Origin: Owenia fusiformis
Taxonomy: Eukaryota; Annelida; Polychaeta; Sabellida; Oweniidae
Reading direction: 5' to 3'
Length of the DNA: 64,000 bases
Assembly (NCBI GenBank): GCA_903813345.2
Contig: CAIIXF020000010.1
Coordinates: 1,355,169 to 1,419,168 of the forward strand
Under the pieces are notes generated by a model. The model made no database searches. It was not told the DNA's origin and saw only the letters and a list, made by a program, of their open reading frames with translations. This document shows positions 33,001-45,000 of this stretch, piece after piece. Both the position numbers and the translations under genes were made by a program. Every line of letters begins with the position of its first letter. Position 1 is the stretch's first letter.

Positions 33001-36000
33001 AACAGTCGATGAATCAGAACAGTTTTGTATATATTGTTCATCGGTAATATTACAATGCTCCAGAAGAACATCAGCCTGGTAAAATCAATCTGTCTTTTTA
33101 TAGAGAGCCAGCCAAGACCTGCGATAGCAATGGGGTTCGGAGAACTTTTTGGGAGTGCCTGTATCCTCCGTCCGATTTCTCTATGTGAAATTTCCATTTG
33201 CTCCGTTTCCCAATGGGTGTAGTCTATCACTTGGCATCCATATAGCAGTTTGCTCATAGAAAAAATCCAATACAGCTTACTTGCCATTAATGGGCATAGA
33301 CCCCCAGTAAGAGAGCCTAGTCCTAGTAGTGAGAAAAATTTCCGTTTGGATTTGCACACAGTTTGTTTCACAAAATCATTGTGCCTTCCGAGGGGTATTC
33401 CTACATGCATCTCCCCTGCTTTTTGTTGGATCACATTGGGCCCTAGTTTAGCAACGTTATTTCCATTTTGATGTCTGCCAAAAACAAGTAACGAACATTT
33501 CCCTGGGTGAAAAGTAAGTCTCCAATATGTACTATAGTCCCACACTATACTTAGCAACCTGTTCATATTATGCATACTGAGAGATATGAGCGATAAGTCA
33601 TCAGCGTAGGCGACTACTGAGACATCAGTATTTCCTATCCGTACCCCACATTGTTCGCCCACAATATCCTTCAACAGATCAGCCAGATAGAATTGGTAGA
33701 CCAGCATCGACAACACGCCCCCCTGATGGACCCCCTGTTCGACCTTAAAGCTATCCGAGCATTCGCCATCGAACAAAATCGAGCAGTTATACGTTTTGTA
33801 CGAAGCATACATTATTCTCCAGAACTTGCCGTTCATTCCACATTTGTAAAGTTTGTACAACAAGCCATCAATCCACATAGAATTGAAGGCCTTACGCACG
33901 TCCAATAGCGAACAGTATACGGTACCCCCCTTGTCCATACTATGTGATATAGCTTCCTGTAGTAAGAAGGAGGTATGAAGAGATGAGCACGAATCAATCG
34001 CGGCACCCTGTAGTTGTGGAATGTGTGCCAGGAAGCGATGTTTGCTACGGGCAAGCAGTACATTGTCGAATAATTTTCTCAGTGAGGACATGAGTGTGAT
34101 ATCACGGTAATGGTCACGGTCCAGTGGGTCCTTATCACCACCCTTGAACAGGGGGATCAGCAGTCCGATACACAGACCATGAGGGATATGTTCATACTTG
34201 CGGATAATATTGAAGAAAATACAGAGTACAGATACCAGATTTGGACCTCCAAATTTCAAATGTTCCGCGGAAATGTTATCCAATCCACACGCGCGGTTTG
34301 TGTTAAGGGCTCCAAGAGCATCTGTCGTTTCCGTCACAGTTATCGGCAGATCCAGGATTCCATCAACATTCGCCATCGATTCCACTTGCAATGATTTAAC
34401 ACGTCGGTTTATATGAGCGTGGAAATCTTCATTGAAATACGGAGAAGTACTAGGGGTAGCTAGCTTTGAGAAGTGCTTCATCCATGCATCACGAATTTCA
34501 GACGGGTCTGATAAAATTGAGCATGGAATGGAATTCAATCAAGTTCAGAACAGTAAAACCTGTTCATTTTTTACCGCATGTAAGTCAATGGGAGATAATA
34601 ACGTGAGACCGAACAAAACAATTTCACATTGAGAGACGTTCACATATGATAGGTGTTCGAATAAAAGAGGTGTTCGGATAAAAGAGGTGTTCAGATAAGA
34701 GAGGTGTTCAGGTGAATTTTACTGTATTTACTTACCACAGCTACAGCGTCCGAGCCAAGTATTTCTGCAGGCGTCAGTATTGTAAAATATGCAACGTTGG
34801 CCAGTACGTATATGACTGTCACCAACGGTAATGAGATCCATATTGCCCATGGCAAGTTACGATAGGGATTCTTTAACTCCTCCGTGAGAAAGTTTAACGA
34901 ATACCTGGAAATGGTAATTATGAATTATTAGATGCTTGAAAAACTGTAATTAATGAAAAAGATGTCAATTAGACCTAAGATTCGAAAACATAACATCGGG
35001 CTAGGAAAACTCATTCAATAAAGAAAAACACGGTCTCCGCGCCAGAACATAATGTTGACGTAACAACGGACAGATGGACGGGTGGTTATCCTACAGGCTC
35101 ATGCATTTGAATTCCCATTGCAAGATAAAAAAAAGATGGCACTTTTCATTCATGTACCATCAGGGTATCTCATAAATGATTGAAATGAGGGAAACGACCA
35201 TTAAGTCACACTGATTAGTGTAAGACATGACATTCGCATGGGAAACGGTAACTCAAATTACTTCTTATTTGATAATTTCCTGGTATTTTTGGATCATCTT
35301 CATTAATCATATTTTTGCAAGGTGATGTCGGGAACTTATTAGTATTTCTGTTACCTAGTCAGCAAGTATCCATCAGTTATAATGATCTGGTTTTAATGAT
35401 AATTTAATGATAAATTGTGTTTAATGAAAATGTATTCTTCCTTGAACTCAATTGTTACGTTGATTGATTGATATGATAGCCCTGCCCTACATATAGATCC
35501 TAGATACAGTTTAGGTCATGCAAAAAACCTTCAGTAAACGATACAAACAAAAATCTTACGTTTGAGATGAGTGACCTTATGTAACTTGAAAATAACTCAT
35601 GGGAGAAAACATGTTGAACATCTTTAAAGCTAGAATCAGAGGTATTTATAGTGGACCTATAATTGTAATCAACACCCTGCAGTTTGAACTAATGTGAACC
35701 GTAACATAACAAATACAAGACCCCAAATGTGAAATTCATGAAGCTTATTGCACAATATTATTCATGTTATCATGTCAATGAACCTTAAATTCGAAACATA
35801 TCTTTGATATATAATATCTGGCATGAATGGTTTTAGTAAGGTATGCTACTCCACGATCTGTTCATGATTCCAATTGGCCACAAAATGAGCATTCCATGCC
35901 ATGGTCCAACCAACGTAAATGTAGTTTTTTGAGGATTGAATTATGTCACAATCTCCGACACTGATTTTTTGGTATTTAATGATGCAAATATGGTTTTCAG

Positions 36001-39000
36001 ATATGCTCATACCGAAGAGGGTATGAATTTAACATTTTTCTTTGAGGGGAATGAAAAACAGACCCCCACCCCTCAGCTTGTGGCTGTCGACGCTTTCGGT
36101 GGGCGTGTAACCCCCTCCCCTTTGGGAAATCCTCCGGACGAGCATATAAAAAGATATTGCTCCCTGTGTCCGATTCTACCTTTAAGTTGCATTAAATAAT
36201 CACTATCAAGAGATCAAGAAACGATTCCATTTGGTTCAGATTAACATAGTCTATTAACATAGTTAAGTTAACCTTGGAATTTGATCACCTCAATGAAAAT
36301 CGCACCTTGGAATCCTGAGAGAAAGGTGTACGTAACCCGGATCTATTACGCCACTTGAAAGCGGCAGATGGTATACTTTAACGGAGGGGTTTCTAAATAA
36401 AGTTGTGATATGCTAATAATAGTTCATGGGAAGCAAACGCATAATACGTCATACCAAGCTCGGGGTTTCCTTTAAAGCAGATGTAGATAGGCCCTCGTTG
36501 CCATGGATACTATAACTCTATCTGATGTTACATTAGTTACAGAACATTGTACGTAGCATTTAGTCAGTTCGTTCGTTCTAGTCAGAGCAACCAATGTTAA
36601 AAATTCTCAACACTATCCTAAAGTTAAGATTGATTTCAAACACAAGATTTCAATGTTGATTCCATTTTTTATGATAACATTATTCGTCTCATGGTATTCC
36701 GATTTTTCTGTGTCAAAAATCAACATATCAACAAGTACTTGACGTTAACCCATTCAAGGTCAACAACTAACAATAACAAATAGTTATTATCATAATTTAC
36801 CTTTCCTCAAGAGAGACTCATAAATGATCTGTTTTACGGCAATGAATATGTTTGCTGTAATCCATTCTATTGCAGAAGGACAACATTATTGATTTCCATG
36901 GAACGTTAAATACAATTTATATGCTTGGATTGGCTCGTTTGAAATGTTGCTCTATTGGTTGCTAGATAGGGCGAAATGGAGAATTGTATCTAGAGGAGGC
37001 AGGTGCTGATCTGGAAACTAACAAGCCCCCTCCCCCTGATCCGCCAGTGGGAGGGGGTGCACTGTATATGCGCTATATGTACACAAGAATTCATATGAAC
37101 TTCTAGAGATTCATCTTCACATAGAGTTCATCTATGAATGCTGGGTATTTCCTCCTCTTGCCGTATGAAGAGAAGTAATTTCTTCTGGGTCCTTGACGTA
37201 ATATAAGTATAAGTAAACAGGCTAAGTGAGTGGCTGTTAACATTTCAAGAAACATATCCAATAAATGAAATTATTATGATATCCCGGGTGTCATACAGAT
37301 TGAAGGTCTACGTCATTGTAACGTCAATCACGTAAACGTAGACACGAAACAACTGATCAAGACACTCAGATGACCAACCATACAAATATATCGAAAAAAC
37401 ACAAACGGAATCATTTAATAAAAACACATTTTAAAACATCATTATAAAATGATATCAAAACCATATCATTCGGTTTTAAGGATTAGTTCTATTTGGGTAA
37501 TGGTTTACAAGGATTGCAATGTCATTTATAGTTAGTTAGTCAGTTAAAATAGTTTATGAAAGTCACACACGTATAACAATTAAAATATGTCATTTATATA
37601 TTTCCCTATTCTCGCTCTTTGTATTTTTCTTATTGGTATTCAAAACAGAGCCTATCGCCATTTTGTCTTTGATAACCATTACGTTCTGATTATCTTCATC
37701 CATATTATTTTAATTCTCCAATAACATTCTGTAAATTGATCGGTAATTGAAACGATATGAAATATGATTGTCTGCTACTCCATTCCTCCTTTAAAGGATA
37801 CCAGATTCTGGTTAATGATCGTATATTTATATTTAGGATTTTTACCAATGAAAACTACAAGGTCAATATTTGTTGTACTGAGAAATGTCACGTACACGTT
37901 GGAAGGCGTAACGTGAAGAACATAAATTACCCTGAACACCCATAAGCACAGCACACGACCCTCTTATTATGACGATGATGATTCGTCGGTTCTGTTAAGG
38001 ACGCGATCTTATCAAGCTCAAATGTAAATCTGAAGAGTTTGATTATGAAACGAATTTCGGTTATAATAGTACTAATATGCAAAAATATATAGATTTGTCC
38101 AAAGAACCATATGTTGTTTAAGAGGATAAGATAAGTCGAGCTCTTGGCAAGGGGAAGATAAATGGGCAATAAATAGTATTCAGTATTGATTTTAGGAGCA
38201 GAGTATCCAAAGTACAGCTAGCTGCAAGGATTGCGAAATATACCCTCTACATGCGAATGAGCGCGTAGCAAAGGTAGATCAAACAATATAACGATGTCAT
38301 ATTTCTATGAACATTTGTAGTTTGAATGTACATGGTATGTAATGACACTTTCATTCTTTGGGGTGGTTGAATTAATGCAAACAAATGGTATTGATACTAA
38401 AATGCTGCCATTTAACACCTTATTATCGACAGTAGTGAATACTATAGCAAGGTACATGTAAACGAAACTACCTTTTATAAATTGATTCCCCATATCCCGA
38501 CTAGACTAGTCTAGATCCGGATTCTTTAACTCATAGGTAGTTGGATAAAAGGACGGGACGACCTAAAACGGTTAGCGTCTTTCATTTTGTTCAACATTCG
38601 GGTAAGAATCTAGTAGATTGATCCAAGAAAATGTAATTCTCTCCGACCCAGAGGTTGTGTAACTCATACGTTTGGCAACATTTTCAAATTCGTGACATTT
38701 TAACATAATCTACAAAAGGCTATTGTTCTCCGACGTTTAATTAACCCATTTTGACTCGTATTTAAGACCGATATGATAGCTCTGCTGAGATCAATTACTT
38801 CTTCAGACAGAAAGATATATTTAAATAAGACTGTCGATTCCTGGGCTTTGTTGAGTATCAATTTCCTATTTAGATGTACTACTCTGAACGCAGGGTTTAC
38901 TTATTCTGCCAGTTTTAACAAATCGTCCACTACCTTGGACTTCATTTGCGAAGAAACTTATCGAGGCCAACAGCGAGGCCAAGGTCTAAGGTCAAAATCT

Positions 39001-42000
39001 AGGTCAAACAAAGTTTTGTTTCTTAGATTCGAGGAACGATTTAACAATATATTATGTGTCTACCCATAATTGATGAAAATAATGCAGCTTTGTAGTTCTG
39101 AACCCGAGCTCTAAAGAAGCTCGATGACCCTATTAAGTTTTAAAGATATTACTTATGATACCAATTCTAATGTTTCTAAGATGGAATATTGTTTATGCGG
39201 CACTTTGCCTCATATTAACCCAGAACCAATAGCAACATCCCATTGCTATTTTTGTTACCTGAGAATTTGTTTTTCAGATAACATCGTCTTGTCAGATTCT
39301 AGTGATTCTAGTATCAGTTAGTGTAGTGCACGGTCGCAAGAAAGCATGGATAACCTGTTTAATATGGAGGCTAGCTACACGTTTTAAGAGAACTTGTAAG
39401 TGAATGTAGTATTTTAACTCAAGGGGAGTATTGTTCCCCTCTCAATTTTGAATTCTTCTATTTCCCTCCCTCATACTTTACACTCAATCGGGCAAGTAAA
39501 TACGAAGGGGAGAACTTCACCAATCCAAGGTCTTTTCTGCATGTTCACGACCAAGTACGACCAAGTACCAACAAAAACCAACATAAGATACACAAAAAGA
39601 TTGTAAACTGGGACTGGTCGCCAGACTGATGCTGACTGCCTTGTTAACACAACTACCTGCTGCTTATCATTTCATGCTCTTTAAACGTTTTACATTAAGC
39701 TGAAATAAACCCGTTGATCTTGAAACTGTTTTTAACAAGTGGTTGCGGAGTTATTCAAGATGATGTCAATAAAATTGTCAAATATTCAAAGGGCAACAAT
39801 AAAGAATAGAGTGTGATGGGTTAGAAATTAATGTTTGAATTAAAATGTCAATGTGTTCCTTGCGATTCAAAAATATTTAAGATATCTGATTTGAAAAATA
39901 TTGAGATTCAGAAATGTGCAGATTCATTCAAAATCTATTTAGAGAGAAGTTCTATTAATATATCAAATATATTGGACATAATCCTAGAAATGAAAGCATT
40001 CAGAACAATAGAATTTTCTACAAAAAGACATGATAAGAAATGCTTTGAAGATGATATCGCCTAAATGCGAAAAATAGCCAAACTGAGACCCCATGTTACT
40101 GTAATGACAACTTTGGAATATTTTACTAGACTAGATAGGTTCCCATTTCGAAATTTGTTCCTATGATACCATTACTCGTTTCTGAAAGTGAACAGGACAC
40201 TTGTCTAAGTCAAGAAAAGGTCTGCGTTCCAGGCGAACTGCCATTATGTGCTGACTGTGATACAAGGGCAAGGAATCCAAAATCGATGTTTAGCGCTCTA
40301 CTCGAAAACTACTGATCATTGTGGTTATTGAACTTGAGTGAAATCAATAAATCAATTTTGTAACACGATCCTTAATCAATACGAACACACAATTGCAATA
40401 AATACTTACCATCCTGAATAGCTGAACAGGCCTGAGTAGAATGCAAGAGCGATAGATCCAGGATTCAATACAAACGCACAATTGCAATAAATACTTACCA
40501 TCCTGAATAGCTGAACAGGCCTGAGTAGAATGCAAGAGCGATAGATCCAGGATTCAATACAAACACACAATTGCAATAAATACTTACCATCCTGAATAGC
40601 TGAACAGGCCTGAGTAGAACGCAAGAGCGATAGATCCAGGATTCAATACAAACGCACAATTGCAATAAATACTTACCATCCTGAATAGCTGAACAGGCCT
40701 GAGTAGAACGCAAGAGCGATAGATCCAGGATTCAATACGAACACACAATTGCAATAAATACTTACCATCCTGAATAGCTGAACAGGCCTGAGTAGAACGC
40801 AAGAGCGATAGATCCAGGATTCAATACGAACACACAATTGCAATAAACACTTACCATCCTGAATAGCTGAACAGGCCTGAGTAGAATGCAAGAGCGATAG
40901 ATCCAGGATTCAATACAAACGCACAATTGCAATAAACACTTACCATCCTGAATAGCTGAACAGGCCTGAGTAGAACGCTAGAGCGATAGATCCAGGATTC
41001 AATACAAACGCACAATTGCAATAAATACTTACCATCCTGAATAGCTGAACAGGCCTGAGTAGAACGCAAGAGCGATAGATCCAGGATTCAATACGAACAC
41101 ACAATTGCAATAAATACTTATCATCCTGAATAGCTGAACAGGCCTGAGTAGAACGCAAGAGCGATAGATCCAGGATTCAATACGAACACACAATTGCAAT
41201 AAACACTTACCATCCTGAATAGCTGAACAGGCCTGAGTAGAATGCAAGAGCGATAGATCCAGGATTCAATACAAACACACAATTGCAATAAATACTTACC
41301 ATCCTGAATAGCTGAACAGGCCTGAGTAGAACGCAAGAGCGATAGATCCAGGATTCAATACAAACGCACAATTGCAATAAATACTTACCATCCTGAATAG
41401 CTGAACAGGCCTGAGTAGAACGCAAGAGCGATAGATCCAGGATTCAATACAAATGCACAATTGCAATAAATACTTACCATCCTGAATAGCTGAACAGGCC
41501 TGAGTAGAACGCAAGAGCTATCGATCCAGGATTCAATACAAACACACAATTGCAATAAATACTTACCATCCTGAATAGCTGAACAGGCCTGAGTAGAACG
41601 CAAGAGCTATCGATCCAGGATTCAATACAAACACACAATTGCAATAAATACTTACCATCCTGAATAGCTGAACAGGCCTGAGTAGAACGCTAGAGCGATA
41701 GATCCAGGATTCAATACAAACGCACAATTGCAATAAACACTTACCATCCTGAATAGCTGAACAGGCCTGAGTAGAATGCAAGAGCGATAGATCCAGGATT
41801 CAATACAAACGCACAATTGCAATAAATACTTACCATCCTGAATAGCTGAACAGGCCTGAGTAGAATGCAAGAGCGATAGATCCAGGATTCAATACAAACA
41901 CACAATTGCAATAAATACTTACCATCCTGAATAGCTGAACAGGCCTGAGTAGAACGCAAGAGCGATAGATCCAGGATTCAATACAAACGCACAATTGCAA

Positions 42001-45000
42001 TAAATACTTACCATCCTGAATAGCTGAACAGGCCTGAGTAGAATGCAAGAGCGATGGATCCAGGATTCAATACAAACACACAATTGCAATAAACACTTAC
42101 CATCCTGAATAGCTGAACAGGCCTGAGTAGAATGCAAGAGCGATAGATCCAGGATTCAATACAAACGCACAATTGCAATAAATACTTACCATCCTGAATA
42201 GCTGAACAGGCCTGAGTAGAATGCAAGAGCGATAGATCCAGGATTCAATACAAACACACAATTGCAATAAACACTTACCATCCTGAATAGCTGAACAGGC
42301 CTGAGTAGAATGCAAGAGCGATAGATCCAGGATTCAATACAAACACACAATTGCAATAAATACTTACCATCCTGAATAGCTGAACAGGCCTGAGTAGAAC
42401 GCTAGAGCGATAGATCCAGGATTCAATACAAACGCACAATTGCAATAAACACTTACCATCCTGAATAGCTGAACAGGCCTGAGTAGAATGCAAGAGCGAT
42501 AGATCCAGGATTCAATACAAACACACAATTGCAATAAACACTTACCATCCTGAATAGCTGAACAGGCCTGAGTAGAATGCAAGAGCGATAGATCCAGGAT
42601 TCAATACAAACACACAATTGCAATAAACACTTACCATCCTGAATAGCTGAACAGGCCTGAGTAGAATGCAAGAGCGATAGATCCAGGATTCAATACAAAC
42701 ACACAATTGCAATAAACACTTACCATCCTGAATAGCTGAACAGGCCTGAGTAGAATGCAAGAGCGATGGATCCAGGATTCAATACAAACACACAATTGCA
42801 ATAAATACTTACCATCCTGAATAGCTGAACAGGCCTGAGTAGAACGCTAGAGCGATAGATCCAGGATTCAATACAAACACACAATTGCAATAAATACTTA
42901 CCATCCTGAATAGCTGAACAGGCCTGAGTAGAATGCAAGAGCGATAGATCCAGGATTCAATACAAACACACAATTGCAATAAACACTTACCATCCTGAAT
43001 AGCTGAACAGGCCTGAGTAGAATGCAAGAGCGATAGATCCAGGATTCAATACAAACACACAATTGCAATAAACACTTACCATCCTGAATAGCTGAACAGG
43101 CCTGAGTAGAATGCAAGAGCGATAGATCCAGGATTCAATACAAACACACAATTGCAATAAATACTTACCATCCTGAATAGCTGAACAGGCCTGAGTAGAA
43201 TGCTAGAGCGATAGATCCAGGATTCAATACAAACACACAATTGCAATAAATACTTACCATCCTGAATAGCTGAACAGGCCTGAGTAGAATGCTAGAGCGA
43301 TAGATCCAGGATTCAATACAAACACACAATTGCAATAAATACTTACCATCCTGAATAGCTGAACAGGCCTGAGTAGAATGCAAGAGCTATAGATCCAGGA
43401 TTCAATACAAACACACAATTGCAATAAATACTTACCATCCTGAATAGCTGAACAGGCCTGAGTAGAATGCAAGAGCGATAGATCCAGGATTCAATACAAA
43501 CACACAATTGCAATAAATACTTACCATCCTGAATAGCTGAACAGGCCTGAGTAGAATGCAAGAGCTATAGATCCAGGATTCAATACAAACACACAATTGC
43601 AATAAATACTTACCATCCTGAATAGCTGAACAGGCCTGAGTAGAATGCAAGAGCGATAGATCCAGGATTCAATACGAACACACAATTGCAATAAATACTT
43701 ACCATCCTGAATAGCTGAACAGGCCTGAGTAGAATGCAAGAGCGATAGAACCAGGATTCAATACAAACACACAATTGCAATAAACACTTACCATCCTGAA
43801 TAGCTGAACAGGCCTGAGTAGAACGCTAGAGCGATAGATCCAGGATTCAATACAAACACACAATTGCAATAAATACTTACCATCCTGAATAGCTGAACAG
43901 GCCTGAGTAGAATGCAAGAGCGATAGATCCAGGATTAGTGTTGGAGCCTTCAAATGCATTGTCGAAGTGCTTCGTCTCACCTAGAATGGTGTGGATAAGT
44001 TATTAAACATGGTCGGAATATGTACGCGCAAATGCAAACTGGAAAGTATAAAATATTACAGTACACAACAAGAAAAAGAAAATCAGTGATAAGGAAAACA
44101 AACCCCAAATATCCCAAATGATAATCCAATCTAGCTAATTTTGGGGCAGGCGAAGCAATTGGCCGACCAAAACAGAAACGGTGAAAGTCGTACCCCACAG
44201 TAGCAACATCTTTTATTTTTTCATGGTGTGCCTCTCCTATTTCTGGATACAAACCTAATAGTGATGATATATCCATAATCCCATAATATTCTTGCCAACA
44301 TAATTCGAAATGTTCAAGATTGTTTTTGCTATATGTAACCCCCACCCTGACAATAACTGACAACTTAAACATATCAGTAATATGATTGGTGTCCCATAGC
44401 ACGTACCAACCAACCAGATAACAAATAAATGTTTTGTTAAATCTAATCAAATAATATTATGAGTAAAGAGTTGCTTAATGTTGTATCTAATCTAAACCCC
44501 ACTAGTGCAATATCTTAGTTATAGCGATATATAAGATATTGCATTATATAGATGAACATAACTAATATTAACTATACGCCATTACATCATAGAAGCTTAA
44601 CTGACCCAAATATTATAAATATTTACACCTATTTTCAAAACAATAACAGGTGCACCTTTCCCCATCAAAATGTAAGTGTAGTTAACACCTAGAAAAGTAC
44701 ATATACCATGCTTAAAATATGTAAATATTCAAAGTTTCTTCTCAATGCGAATTTTAAATCATATATGATTTGTTTCTAGAATGATCTTTTCTGTTCTAGA
44801 ATGATCATGGTGGGAGACCACGCCCTTCATTTGAAAAAAGATGGGATGATCGAGTACAAGAAGGGAAAAACGAGTATTCCTTTCAATCGCGATTTTGACA
44901 TATACTATATATATATGCAACATACAAACACACAAATAAATACAAAAGCCATTCATCATAGGATATTGTACAACAAATATATTACCGGAACAGCTGAGTT

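Noticed and set aside
34905-40375. Additional genes nested in SLC7 intron 3
   Set aside because: Frames of 60-98 codons on both strands lack domains, splice continuity or codon bias that I can see.
40376-43936. CRISPR-like regular array
   Set aside because: Units are contiguous 89-mers without unique spacers, derive from a transporter exon, and the genome is eukaryotic.
40376-43936. Dscam-like cluster of mutually exclusive exons
   Set aside because: The unit lacks the exon's 5' part and its acceptor, all units encode the same peptide, and read-through stops at TAA, so they cannot act as a menu of alternative exons in the usual way.
40344-43980. Many overlapping ~72-codon frames across the array
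   Set aside because: They are frame-cycled readings of the 89-bp repeat (89 is not a multiple of 3), not genes.
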